From NCBI RefSeq assembly GCF_015500095.1, contig NZ_CP062983.1:2604001-2668000 (forward strand): 64,000 nt of DNA, written 5' to 3'. The position numbers and the translations under genes were made by a program. This document shows, piece by piece, positions 33,409-42,399 of this stretch (position 1 is its first letter; the number at the start of each line of letters is the position of its first letter). The notes under the pieces were generated by a model. The model was not told where the DNA came from. It worked only from the letters and a program-made list of their open reading frames with translations, and searched no databases. The DNA comes from Phototrophicus methaneseepsis. GTDB lineage: Bacteria; Chloroflexota; Anaerolineae; Aggregatilineales; Phototrophicaceae.

Positions 33409-34781
33409 TGTTACGTTCATTCACGTTGATGCGGTCACTCACATTTAAATGGACTGTCACTCTGCTCCTGACGAGCTTGATCGGTGTTATCCTGGTGGGC
33501 ATATTCGCCTATCGGACGACGGTGACTCAGTTTGACCGCTTACGGAGCGAGCAAGCTGAAGCGATCTTCATGGAGAACGTCACCCATTACTATGAAGAAA
33601 ATGGCACCTGGGATGGGTTGGAAACCTGGCTGAAGGGCGAACCGGATTCGGTTGGTCCCCATGACTATTTTCGGTCGCCAGATCAATTTGCCCTGGTTGA
33701 TGCGGATGGCGTGGTAGTGGTTGATCACGGGCCTTTCCACAAGGGTGACAGCTTACCTGAAGATATTCTTACAGAAGGGACTCCCATTTCTTTAGATGGC
33801 GAAACGATCGGTATTGTGCTGACGGCCATGCCACCGCCGGAGTTAGACCCGACTGAACAACGTTATGTCGATGGTACGACGCAGGCGCTCATCATCGGTG
33901 CACTTGGGGCCGGGTCGACTGCGCTCGTAATTGGCCTGCTGCTCTCGCGGCAGTTTTTGCGCCCATTGACGGAATTGACCGCTGCCATCACAGCTATGCG
34001 CGCTGGTAACCTGGATCAAAAAGTGAACATCCGCACCCAGGATGAATTAGGCTTGCTGGCACAGGCCTTTAACGAGATGAGCGCGAACTTGCATCAGGCG
34101 AATCAACTACGCAAACAGATGACTGCTGATATTGCACATGATTTACGCACACCGCTGACGATCATCTCAGGTTATCTCGAAGCCATGACCGATGGCACGC
34201 TCAAGCCCACGCAGGAGCGCTTTAAGACCATGAGCGAAGAGGTATTGCTGTTACAGCGCTTGGTCGAAGATCTGCGGACACTTTCACTGGCAGATGCAGG
34301 TGAACTGAAATTGATGTGTGCGGCTGTTGCCCCCAGAGAAATTCTGGATCGTGTGGCGGCGTCCTTCCAGGAAGCGGCCTCTTCTGCTGGTGTGATGTTG
34401 GCGGTTGAAGCCGATGCTGCTCTGCCATCTTTGTGGATTGATAGCGAACGCATGGTGCAGGTGCTGGGGAACTTAGTCGCCAATGCCTTGCGTCATACGC
34501 CTTCTGGCAGCAGCATCACACTGATGGCACAGGAAAAATCAGAGCAGGTTGAGCTGAGAGTTCAAGATACGGGAGCGGGTATTGTGCCGGAAGACTTGCC
34601 CAAGATATTCGACCGCTTCTATCGCAGCGACCCATCCCGGCAGACGGAGAGCGGCGAATCTGGCTTGGGGTTGGCGATTGCGCGCTCAATTGTTGAGGCA
34701 CACCGCGGTACGATTACAGCGGAGAGTACGTTGGGGCAGGGCACGACCATGATTATCAGGCTGCCAGCCTACAAAGCCTGA
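33408..34781 (+). CDS. sensor histidine kinase (two-helix, HAMP)
   Basis: A 457-residue membrane kinase: first helix at about 14-36, extracytoplasmic sensor at about 37-155 of no recognised family, second helix at about 158-180, HAMP at about 180-235, phosphoacceptor H244 in DIAHDLRTPLT, and the ATP domain with N box LGNLVANALRHTP, DTGAGI and GLGLAIA. It is the cognate kinase of the OmpR regulator just upstream. The next two genes downstream face the other way and encode exported proteins. The signal may therefore be an envelope condition, but this is inference. Confidence 0.94.
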   Translation: MLRSFTLMRSLTFKWTVTLLLTSLIGVILVGIFAYRTTVTQFDRLRSEQAEAIFMENVTHYYEENGTWDGLETWLKGEPDSVGPHDYFRSPDQFALVDADGVVVVDHGPFHKGDSLPEDILTEGTPISLDGETIGIVLTAMPPPELDPTEQRYVDGTTQALIIGALGAGSTALVIGLLLSRQFLRPLTELTAAITAMRAGNLDQKVNIRTQDELGLLAQAFNEMSANLHQANQLRKQMTADIAHDLRTPLTIISGYLEAMTDGTLKPTQERFKTMSEEVLLLQRLVEDLRTLSLADAGELKLMCAAVAPREILDRVAASFQEAASSAGVMLAVEADAALPSLWIDSERMVQVLGNLVANALRHTPSGSSITLMAQEKSEQVELRVQDTGAGIVPEDLPKIFDRFYRSDPSRQTESGESGLGLAIARSIVEAHRGTITAESTLGQGTTMIIRLPAYKA

Positions 34782-34833
34782 TTTGTTCAGCTTGCTAAAT
34801 ACGGCATGATAAAAAATAGTAACCTAGAAATAA

Positions 34834-34861
34834 AACAGGGCAAACATCTGCTTGCCCTGTT
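34834..34861. terminator. terminator between histidine kinase and dioxygenase genes
   Basis: Ten-base stem AACAGGGCAA / TTGCCCTGTT, loop of eight. The T run is on the minus-strand side (TTTTATTT), so it best ends the dioxygenase transcript, with a weaker effect on the kinase transcript. Confidence 0.75.
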
Positions 34862-34886
34862 GCTTTACAAATAGGGAATGTGTGAT

Positions 34887-35813
34887 TTAGTCACCTGTAC
34901 GATCTGGCGGGGTACCTTCAGGAGGCGTGCCGCCTTGACCACCGGGGCGACCATTACCAGGGCCGTTGTTCCCACCGGGCGCACCGCCACCCGCGCTGGC
35001 ACTATCGCTTGCGCCGACTTTTAAGTCGCTCAGATCAAGGCCGACATCGAAGGTGGCCGTGTAACCAGCTTCTAACTCATATGCTTCCAATTCCTCGTCG
35101 GTCATCGGATTCAACGTCAGTGTGAGCAAGCCCTCACTTTGCTGGTAGATGTTATCCACGTCGTTGGATGTATCCGGCAGGCCATTATCGACATAAGGCT
35201 CCTGAGAATAAATTTCCCCAATCAGGTCCGGGTCGAAGAAGAACTGCGATGTGAACTCATAACTCTCGCCTGTGGTGGATTCTGTGCGTATTTTGAAGTG
35301 AATATGCACTGCGCGGCCACTATACCAGCCTGGGATGATCGTCAGGAATTCTGCAACGCCTTTGTCATCGGTGACCTGATAACCACGCAGCCACATCTCG
35401 CCGCTGTTATCGAAGCTCATATCCTGCACGCCAGAGTATTCACCATCAGCGTCACAGTGCCATACATCGACTTGTGCGCCTGCCAATGGGCCACAAACAC
35501 CCCCTGTGACATCGGACACGCGGTAGATTAAGTGCAGCGGTGTCCCTTCTTTGATAGATTCGTCACTCGGATCAATGCGCAGATCGAAGCGGTTGAGTTG
35601 ATCATCGACGAAGTAGGGGCCTTCTGTCAGCTCTGGGCGGACGACACAGGCGGGCAATTCAGTTGCTGAGGCCGAAGGCGTCGCGGTGCCCTGGGCAGCA
35701 GCGAGGCTGGGTAAGCTCAGCCCGGCGAATAGGGCTGCGCTACCCCCACCCAGGAGAGCGAGGGCTTCACGTCGAGTCAGTAACCGGCCTACAGGTTTAT
35801 CATCGTTGTCCAT
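34887..35813 (-). CDS. Tat-exported intradiol ring-cleavage dioxygenase-like protein
   Basis: A 308-residue protein. The N-terminal twin-arginine signal (LTRREALALLGGG, then a hydrophobic run to SLAAA at 36-40) predicts export in folded, metal-loaded form. The non-haem iron ligands of protocatechuate 3,4-dioxygenase-like enzymes are present: Y126 (DADGEYSG), Y164 (PGWYSGRAVHIHF), H170 and H172. The last 40 residues are a Gly/Pro/Asn-rich tail, probably disordered. Family members open catechol rings; exported ones are poorly characterised and the substrate is unknown. A single TCTGAACA half-site lies upstream. It is downstream of the YceI gene on the same strand. Confidence 0.88.
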   Translation of the reverse strand: MDNDDKPVGRLLTRREALALLGGGSAALFAGLSLPSLAAAQGTATPSASATELPACVVRPELTEGPYFVDDQLNRFDLRIDPSDESIKEGTPLHLIYRVSDVTGGVCGPLAGAQVDVWHCDADGEYSGVQDMSFDNSGEMWLRGYQVTDDKGVAEFLTIIPGWYSGRAVHIHFKIRTESTTGESYEFTSQFFFDPDLIGEIYSQEPYVDNGLPDTSNDVDNIYQQSEGLLTLTLNPMTDEELEAYELEAGYTATFDVGLDLSDLKVGASDSASAGGGAPGGNNGPGNGRPGGQGGTPPEGTPPDRTGD

Positions 35814-35901
35814 GGAATACCTCCTATCTTATTTGTTGAACGCATCTTATCGATGAGTTGTTCAGATGGTGATTAGATTATGTAAATTTACCGAAGGTGA
35901 T

Positions 35902-36591
35902 TTAGCTGGCTGCTGTGAAGTCGAGCTTGAGCGTCACTTCGTCACCGACGTTGGCAACGGAAGGCACTTCAGGGATGCTCAGGTTAAAGGCTTCGCGCGA
36001 GATAATCGTCTGTGCATGGCCTGATAGCGTCGTTTCACTTTCCAGCGTAGCGGTCACATCAAATATGATGCTCTGGGTGACACCTGCGACCGTCAGATTG
36101 CCCGTGACCTGGAATGTGATGCTATCTCCCACGCTGGCACTGCCTTCTAGGCCGCTTATTTCAGTCGGCTGGAAGATGATGAACTCGTTAACATCATCTT
36201 CTGACTGTAGGATGAACCGAGCAACCGCATTGTCGCGGCGGTCGCTATCTGTGGCGAAGGTACGGGCATTGATGTGGATTTCACCAATCTGCGACTGTGA
36301 TAGATCACTCAAGTTAAGGGCGATTTCCCCGGCAACCTGGTTCGTCGTGCCAATGACGGTCTTATCTTCACCATTTAGCAGTTCATAGATATTGTACTCG
36401 GCGGTGGTACCATCCTGTTCGATCTGGAAGACGATTTCCTCGCCTTCGCCATCAACAGTAAGGGATTGAACACTTTCGTTAATATTGATACTGGGGGCGG
36501 CGATTTCTCGCGTGAGATAGAGAAATGCACTCACGCTGATAATGGCGACAGTAGCGACCAGTATCATGACTGTGGACAGCGTACGATTCAT
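35902..36591 (-). CDS. YceI-family protein, membrane-anchored
   Basis: About 229 residues. One N-terminal hydrophobic segment (about 5-27) serves as signal or anchor, followed by the YceI lipocalin-like barrel. Visible features are SQIGEIHINARTFATDSDRRDNA, FIIFQPTEISG, ITFQVTGNLTVAGVTQSIIFDVTA and the closing VTLKLDFTA. YceI proteins bind isoprenoid or amide lipids and often appear in stress responses. The start is ATG 36591, eight codons into the longer frame, with AGGAGGA upstream. The CTGAAC repeat 66-83 bases before it matches that of the OmpR regulator. Confidence 0.9.
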   Translation of the reverse strand: MNRTLSTVMILVATVAIISVSAFLYLTREIAAPSININESVQSLTVDGEGEEIVFQIEQDGTTAEYNIYELLNGEDKTVIGTTNQVAGEIALNLSDLSQSQIGEIHINARTFATDSDRRDNAVARFILQSEDDVNEFIIFQPTEISGLEGSASVGDSITFQVTGNLTVAGVTQSIIFDVTATLESETTLSGHAQTIISREAFNLSIPEVPSVANVGDEVTLKLDFTAAS

Positions 36592-36656
36592 TGCTTCCTC
36601 CTGCAATAATACCATTCTGGCGAACAGATTTACTGTGAACCAGATTAGCGAGCAGA

Positions 36657-36674
36657 TGTTCAGGACACGTTCAG
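36657..36674 (-). promoter_or_regulatory. CTGAAC direct repeat upstream of the YceI gene
   Basis: On the minus strand CTGAACG-N4-CTGAACA, 11-base period, the same layout as at 32580-32597. It ends 66 bases before the ATG. Predicted binding site for the OmpR-type regulator encoded 3.2 kb away. Confidence 0.5.
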
Positions 36675-36809
36675 ATGATGATTATTTTTGAAGAAATTGG
36701 GGGGATTGTGTGTTGGCCCATCAGGTTTTGTGCAGCGCATGGCCCGTTCTAGATACGATGACAGCGTGATACCAATTTGATGAACGGGCTATGATGGCTG
36801 CGTTTAAGG

Positions 36810-37358
36810 TTAGCTGGTAGCGGCTTTTGGGTGCCACCATCGCTGTACGATGCCGGATTGCTTCGCATAGTAATAGAGGGCGATCAGCGTGGGCAGGACA
36901 ACGAGCATGTTATAGATAAAGTGCAGTTCGATCCTTGGCAGGAAGGCTTCTAATAGGCTCATCTGTTTTTCAGCCCCATAAAGATAGGCCTTGGTAATGT
37001 ACTGGGTTTGTAGGAGCACATGCTCGAAGAAGTGCCATGCCTGGGCCGCAATCGCGATCTTCCACCAGAAGCGTGCTCGTCCTGTAAAACCACCGAGCAG
37101 TACCAGCAACCCAAAGAGCTGGAATGCATTATAGGTGAAATGCAGGACTTCCGACGAAGCCAGGTCTGGCCGCCAGAGGCCTATGAGTCCGCCAGAATCT
37201 GCGCGGGCCCATTGTAGCACAAAGGCCTGGTACACTTGCAGCATATGCTCCGAAAAGTGGCACAGCACCAGCACCATATAAAGCGCAATCATGGGCTTGT
37301 GCCATTCTCCATGGACCATAAATAGGGGATAAACTTGTTTGTTACGCTTGTAAGACAT
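36810..37358 (-). CDS. His-rich polytopic membrane protein of unknown function
   Basis: About 182 residues and four to five hydrophobic helices; I do not recognise a family. Two halves resemble each other. Each has a helix with HFxEHxLQ (LCHFSEHMLQVYQ and AWHFFEHVLLQTQ), followed by a helix starting LHFxYN (LHFTYNAFQLFGLL and LHFIYNMLVVLPTL). His and Glu repeated on membrane helices could bind a metal or haem, but this is inference. Two nearby ATG codons exist (37364 and 37358). GAGGAGC favours the second. It is monocistronic between the YceI gene and the divergent PIG-L gene. Confidence 0.7.
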   Translation of the reverse strand: MSYKRNKQVYPLFMVHGEWHKPMIALYMVLVLCHFSEHMLQVYQAFVLQWARADSGGLIGLWRPDLASSEVLHFTYNAFQLFGLLVLLGGFTGRARFWWKIAIAAQAWHFFEHVLLQTQYITKAYLYGAEKQMSLLEAFLPRIELHFIYNMLVVLPTLIALYYYAKQSGIVQRWWHPKAATS

Positions 37359-37547
37359 CCGCATGCTCCTCTATGTGAATGCAATGGTTCATTGCGAGCC
37401 CATCGTACGGTATTCATATGCGGTTGTCCTCTAACTTTCGTTGATTTTTGGGTTTAGATTCAAACGGGATAGGGCCAAAGTTTTTGGCTTTTGAATATCA
37501 GTTGTTATATTATGTCCCGATCCGTCGTTCCCCTAAAGCCTATAACG

Positions 37548-38432
37548 ATGTCTGAGTATCGGTTACTGATTGCTTACGCTCATCCTGATGATGAAAGTTT
37601 TGGTAGTGGTGGCCTCATCGCGAAGTACGTCTCTGAAAATGCACAGGTTTCTTATATCTGTGCGACCAACGGAGACATGGGTACGATCCCCGCATCCATG
37701 AGAGATCAATATAGCAGCGTCTCTGAAATCCGTTTGGCAGAGCTGGAATGTGCTACACAGGTCCTTGGTTTTCATAAGGTCTTCAAGTTTGGCTACAAAG
37801 ATAGCGGCATGATGGGCAGTGAATCCACCAGAGACCCGCAATGCCTGTGGTATCAATGGCAGGCGCATCCTGACACGATCATCAGGCGCGTTGTGGAAGT
37901 CATCCGGGAGACAAAGCCGCAGGTTATCGTGACGTTTAACCGCTACGGTGGGTATGGTCATCCCGATCATATTGCGATCCAGCAGGCGACGACAGCCGCT
38001 TTTTCGTTAGCAGGGGACCCTCATTACATCACGGATGGGCTGGAAGCCTACACCCCACAGAAGTTATATTATGCGTCGACGCCAGGGCGGATGCTCAAGC
38101 TTTATCTCCGTTGGATGCGGCTGCGCGGCCATGATGTGCGGCGAATGGGCGTGAATAAGGACCTCGACTATCAGGCTGTGGTGGATAACCTGGAGCCGAT
38201 CCATACTGTGATTGACGTCAGTAAATATCTGGATATCTGGGATAAAGCCGCAGAATGTCATGTCAGCCAGGGCCAGGGGCGCGGAAGTGGGACCCGTGGG
38301 CTTGTGGCGAGCCTGCCGCCGTGGCTCAGGCGGCGCGTCTCCGGGAAGTATGGCCTGACGCGTGTGCATCCTGAACCCAGGTCGCACCGTGTTGATGAGC
38401 ATGATATTTTCCAGGGAGTGCAAGCATCTTAG
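37548..38432 (+). CDS. PIG-L family deacetylase (LmbE-like)
   Basis: A 294-residue zinc-dependent N-deacetylase. The signature AHPDDESFGSGG lies at residues 11-22 and supplies His and Asp ligands. The third ligand is in the later YGHPDHIAIQ motif. Relatives remove acetyl groups from GlcNAc-type conjugates (GlcNAc-PI, mycothiol or bacillithiol precursors) or from surface sugars; the substrate is unknown. The start is ATG 37548, removing an upstream extension that begins with TTG and lacks family sequence. It precedes the glycosidase gene on the same strand by 90 bases. Confidence 0.88.
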   Translation: MSEYRLLIAYAHPDDESFGSGGLIAKYVSENAQVSYICATNGDMGTIPASMRDQYSSVSEIRLAELECATQVLGFHKVFKFGYKDSGMMGSESTRDPQCLWYQWQAHPDTIIRRVVEVIRETKPQVIVTFNRYGGYGHPDHIAIQQATTAAFSLAGDPHYITDGLEAYTPQKLYYASTPGRMLKLYLRWMRLRGHDVRRMGVNKDLDYQAVVDNLEPIHTVIDVSKYLDIWDKAAECHVSQGQGRGSGTRGLVASLPPWLRRRVSGKYGLTRVHPEPRSHRVDEHDIFQGVQAS

Positions 38433-38522
38433 CGTTTGGTATCTAATGTGCTTTTGCTGGTTTTGTCGTACATGGTATGGTTGTAACTAGAAAGTAACTT
38501 AATTCTCTGTGGATACGTTGTT

Positions 38523-39860
38523 ATGAAGACTGAAAAACGACTCGCCCACGCTCATGATCGCGCTGTTGAAGTTTTGCAAAGATGTGTCACGCCAGATGGC
38601 TTCAGAGCTTCAGGTTTGGTAGCTGGTTACCCACAAATCTGGACGCGAGACAGTGCGATTACGGCACTGGGGGCTATTTCTACAGGCGACCAGGTCTTGA
38701 TTGATTGTGTCCGTGCCAGCCTGCAAACGGTTGGTGCTCATCAATCTGAGCGAGGCCTCATCCCATTGAATGTCAACCCAGATACAGGCTACATCAGCAC
38801 GGAGAACGCTGGTGCTGCGGATGCGAACCTGTGGTACATCATCGCGCATTATCTATATTATTTGACGGCGCATGATGATGCTTTTTTGATGGCGAATTGG
38901 GAGCGCATCACCAAAGCGCTCATCTGGCTGGAATACCAGGATATGAATGAATGCGGCTTACTGGAAATCCCAGAAGCTGCTAACTGGATGGACCTTGTTT
39001 CAGTCCGCTACAACACGCTCTACGACAATGTGCTGTATTATGCGGCGACATTGGCTTATAGCGAAATGTATAAGGCTTTGGCGCCACACTTAACGACACA
39101 TCATGCCGCCTCTAATACAGCAGCAGATATCCACGAGCGGATTAATCTGTTGATGTGGATTGATCGCTGCTGGGTTGCTGATCACTTTGCTGAACATCTG
39201 GAGCGCTTGAAATCATTCCGGCTGGAATGGTTTATGCTATACCACAACATCGGGACGATCTCTAGCAGACCGTATTATCTGCCATGGGTGGCATTCCGTG
39301 AATATGGCGATTGGTGTGATACTTTAGGGAACTGTCTGGCAATCCTGACAGGGGTTGCTGATGGACATCGTACAGAGCATATCCTACGCTATATGTATCA
39401 GGTTGGCATCAGCGAGCCTTACCCGGCGAAAGCGATTCACCCGCCCATTTACCCCGGCGAAAGTAGCTGGCGCGATTATTATCGCAGTCGCAATCTGAAT
39501 CTGCCGCATCAATATCATAACGGTGGTATCTGGTTGATGGTGGGCGGCTTCCATGTGGCGGCGCTTGTACGCCATAAATGGTTGAACGAAGCGGAGCGCT
39601 TACTTTTGTCTATGGCTGAGGCTAGCAAACTCGGCGCAGACCAGAAGTGGGGCTTTAACGAGTGGATGCATGGCGAGACAGGGCACCCTATGGGCTATGA
39701 CAAGCAAGCATGGTCCGCGGCGATGTACCTCTATGCCGAAAATGCCGTCCAATCAGGCTCCCTTTTACTTTTTGATGAACTGCTGCAAAGTAAGCCAGAA
39801 GCCGCAGTGGCGACGGAAAACAACAGTTTTGCGATGCATGCAGGTGGTGGCCCAATCTAG
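38523..39860 (+). CDS. six-hairpin glycosidase (amylo-alpha-1,6-glucosidase/GH63/GH100-like)
   Basis: A 445-residue cytoplasmic protein of (alpha/alpha)6 type. Recognisable blocks are YPQIWTRDSAITALGA (the WxRD substrate loop), SERGLIPLNVNPDTG, the central EAANWMDLVSVRYNTLYDNVLYY, and GFNEWMHGETGHPMGYDKQAWSAAMY near the end. These resemble debranching-enzyme C-terminal domains and neutral invertase-like or glucosylglycerate hydrolase-like proteins. The exact bond cleaved is not determined. It is followed 92 bases later by a sugar importer binding protein and, further on, by GlgX. Intracellular breakdown of an imported oligosaccharide fits. Confidence 0.78.
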   Translation: MKTEKRLAHAHDRAVEVLQRCVTPDGFRASGLVAGYPQIWTRDSAITALGAISTGDQVLIDCVRASLQTVGAHQSERGLIPLNVNPDTGYISTENAGAADANLWYIIAHYLYYLTAHDDAFLMANWERITKALIWLEYQDMNECGLLEIPEAANWMDLVSVRYNTLYDNVLYYAATLAYSEMYKALAPHLTTHHAASNTAADIHERINLLMWIDRCWVADHFAEHLERLKSFRLEWFMLYHNIGTISSRPYYLPWVAFREYGDWCDTLGNCLAILTGVADGHRTEHILRYMYQVGISEPYPAKAIHPPIYPGESSWRDYYRSRNLNLPHQYHNGGIWLMVGGFHVAALVRHKWLNEAERLLLSMAEASKLGADQKWGFNEWMHGETGHPMGYDKQAWSAAMYLYAENAVQSGSLLLFDELLQSKPEAAVATENNSFAMHAGGGPI

Positions 39861-39958
39861 CAGTTTCATGACAATCTGCTATTTGGCGTTAATATAGTAA
39901 GTCCGAGCTATTTAATTGTACACGTTTCACTTGTATTGAGAGGGTAGAGGAGATGGAG

Positions 39959-41254
39959 ATGCGACGTTTTGCACCCCTATTTCTGGTTAGTTTACTGATT
40001 GCACTTATTAGTGGGTCCGCCTTGGCCCAGGAAGAAACAACCGTCACATGGGCCTTCTGGGGCAGTCCTGAAGAGTTGGCGACCCATGAACAGGTTGCAG
40101 CCGCTTTTATGGAAGAATACCCGGACATCAACATTGAAATCTGGCATGCTCCCTGGTCAGATTACTTCACAAACATTCAGACGCTGTGGGCCTCTGGCGA
40201 TTCTTCGCAGATCCCGGATGTTGCATTCCTGACGCCGATCACCACCTATGCGTCGGATGGCGTTCTGGAGCCGCTGGATCCGTTCATTGAAGAAACTGGC
40301 TTTGACCGCGAAGATTTCTGGCCGGGTCTGCTGGAATATGCCATGTATGATGGCACCGTTTACGGCTTCCCGCGTGATATCAGCACAGAAGTCCTGTACT
40401 ACAACAAAGACATCTTCGACGAAGTCGGGCTTGAGTATCCCAATGAAGATTGGACGTGGGACGACCTGCTCGCTGCTGCTGAGCAATTGACGATTGCCGC
40501 GCCGAATGGCCGCGTCAGCCGTTACGCTCTGGGTATGGAAGGTGGTAAGTATCAGTTGTGGGTGGCCCAGAATAATGGTGGCATCCTCGATGATATGGTC
40601 AACCCGACGCGCTGCACCCTGACGGAACCGGAATCTGTGGAAGCTGTTCAATTCTTCGCGGATATGATGGCGAATAACTACGCGATGCCAGATGCGAACC
40701 TGAGCCAAGCTGGTGGTGATTCCGCTGTGTTCCAGAGTGGGCAGGCTGCAATGATCATCCAGAATGCAAGCCGCGTACCCGCTTTTAACAGCGCTGGCTT
40801 GAACTATGATATTGCTGTCGTCCCGATCCCAGAAGATGGTCATCGTGCGGCTTCCGCAGCAGGCGCTGCCTGGACGATGAGTGCCTTCAGCGATAACAAA
40901 GATGCTGCCTGGACCTTCCTGAGCTGGCTGCAAAGCACAGAGGGCGGTCAGGCAATTTACACGCAATCCGGCGAAATTGTCCCGGCTCTACGTTCAACAG
41001 CGAATTCTGACGTCTTCCTGGGCAGCGAAGAACCGCCCGTGAATCGTCAGGCTTTCATCACTGAAAGTGAAAGTGCGCAGGTTGGCCGTATTGGCTTGTT
41101 CCCGGAATGGAACGAACTGAACAGCACAATCATCAGCCCAGGGATGCAGACCATCTGGTCTGGCGAAGCTTCAGTTGAAGATGCTCTGGCGAGCATTTGT
41201 GAATCGACCGATGCCTTCCTGGCTGAACACGGTTACGGTGCTGAAACAGAGTAA
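39959..41254 (+). CDS. sugar ABC transporter substrate-binding protein (family 1)
   Basis: A 431-residue secreted binding protein. A Sec signal spans about 1-23 (ending ALAQ), with no lipobox. Family pattern: VTWAFWGSPEELATHEQVAAAFMEEYPDI at the N-terminus, LEPLDPFIEETG, VYGFPRDISTEVLYYNKDIFDEVG, FQSGQAAMIIQNASRVP and the lid region AASAAGAAWTMSAFSDNKDAAWTFL. It probably binds an oligosaccharide. ATG 39959 is preferred over 39953 because GAGGAG abuts the first ATG. It leads the importer genes. Confidence 0.93.
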   Translation: MRRFAPLFLVSLLIALISGSALAQEETTVTWAFWGSPEELATHEQVAAAFMEEYPDINIEIWHAPWSDYFTNIQTLWASGDSSQIPDVAFLTPITTYASDGVLEPLDPFIEETGFDREDFWPGLLEYAMYDGTVYGFPRDISTEVLYYNKDIFDEVGLEYPNEDWTWDDLLAAAEQLTIAAPNGRVSRYALGMEGGKYQLWVAQNNGGILDDMVNPTRCTLTEPESVEAVQFFADMMANNYAMPDANLSQAGGDSAVFQSGQAAMIIQNASRVPAFNSAGLNYDIAVVPIPEDGHRAASAAGAAWTMSAFSDNKDAAWTFLSWLQSTEGGQAIYTQSGEIVPALRSTANSDVFLGSEEPPVNRQAFITESESAQVGRIGLFPEWNELNSTIISPGMQTIWSGEASVEDALASICESTDAFLAEHGYGAETE

Positions 41255-41280
41255 GTACTCTGTTTTGCCATTGTCGTCTG

Positions 41281-41304
41281 ATGGGGCAGAGTTTTCTGCC
41301 CCAT
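41281..41304 (+). other. intercistronic hairpin after the sugar-binding protein gene
   Basis: Perfect 10-base stem ATGGGGCAGA / TCTGCCCCAT with loop GTTT and no T run. It is placed to protect the binding-protein message and favour its expression over the permeases. Confidence 0.65.
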
Positions 41305-41388
41305 ATCCTTATATGGTCACGAACATACGGCCATGCCTTCTCAATTTTAAAATGTAATGGCCGTGTAGTGTGTCGATGAGCGCAGCTT

Positions 41389-42399
41389 ATGAATACCCAA
41401 TCGCAGCAATCCCCTGCCTTTGCATCCGGTAAGACGCAACAATCCTGGAGGACATCCGCCCTGGGCCGTTTTTTGGGCCTGGACCGATGGAATCCACAGC
41501 AGCAGTCCGTAGGCTATTTGTTCCTGCTGCCGAGCTTGTTGGGCTTTACTGCCTTTGTCTTGCTCCCGGCGATTGGTTCTCTGGGGCTGAGCTTCTTCGA
41601 ATGGAAGCTTACAAACACGCCCACTTTTGTTGGCTTTGATAATTATGTAGAACTTTTTACGAGAGATGCTGTCTTCCCGATTGTGTTGGGGAACACGGTT
41701 TTTTATGTCTTCGCAATTGTGCCCTTGCAGCTCATCATCGGGTTGTTGATGGCGGTCGCTTTGAATACGGGCTTAAAAGGCCTGGGTATTTACCGTCTGA
41801 TTTATTTTATGCCTGTCGTGACGAATGTCGTCGCGGCGGCGATGGTCTTCCAATGGTTGTTCAACCAGGATTTTGGGTTAATTAGCTCCTGGATATGGCA
41901 GCTTGCGGATGCAACAGGATGGAACATCCAGCCTCCAAACTGGCTGACAGATCCATTCTGGGCGAAGCCGACAGTTGCGGCGCTCACAATCTGGAAAAAC
42001 GTTGGCTTTACGATGGTGATTTACCTCTCCGGCTTGCAGAATATCCCGGAAGTACTTTATGAGGCCGCTGAGGTTGATGGGGCAAGTGCCTGGCAAAAGT
42101 TCCGACGAATCACGGTGCCGCTCGTCAGCCCGACGACATTTTTCCTGCTCATTATGCAGATGATTGGTGCCTTCCAGCTCTTCGCGGAGCCATTCGTTAT
42201 GACGCGCGTGGGTGGTGGCGAGCCGCTCCAGGCGACATTATCAATTGTGTACTACATCTATCAGAATGCATTCAGCTACCAGAAGATGGGATCTGCGGCG
42301 GCGATTTCTTGGGTCTTATTCGGGGTGATATTCGTGATTACAGTCTTCCAACTGCGCTTCCAACGGCGTTGGGTCCATTATGAGGTGGATGAATCATGA
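41389..42399 (+). CDS. sugar ABC transporter permease (MalF-like)
   Basis: A 336-residue permease. After a hydrophilic stretch of about 45 residues come six helices, starting SVGYLFLLPSLLGFTAFVLLP. The coupling loop is YEAAEVDGASAWQKFRRITVPLVSPT (EAA motif with the conserved Gly). It overlaps the MalG-like gene by four bases (ATGA). No ATPase gene is present in the locus. Confidence 0.94.
   Translation: MNTQSQQSPAFASGKTQQSWRTSALGRFLGLDRWNPQQQSVGYLFLLPSLLGFTAFVLLPAIGSLGLSFFEWKLTNTPTFVGFDNYVELFTRDAVFPIVLGNTVFYVFAIVPLQLIIGLLMAVALNTGLKGLGIYRLIYFMPVVTNVVAAAMVFQWLFNQDFGLISSWIWQLADATGWNIQPPNWLTDPFWAKPTVAALTIWKNVGFTMVIYLSGLQNIPEVLYEAAEVDGASAWQKFRRITVPLVSPTTFFLLIMQMIGAFQLFAEPFVMTRVGGGEPLQATLSIVYYIYQNAFSYQKMGSAAAISWVLFGVIFVITVFQLRFQRRWVHYEVDES

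Noticed and set aside
40157-40966. 269-codon open frame on the minus strand
   Set aside because: Shadow of the sugar-binding protein gene.
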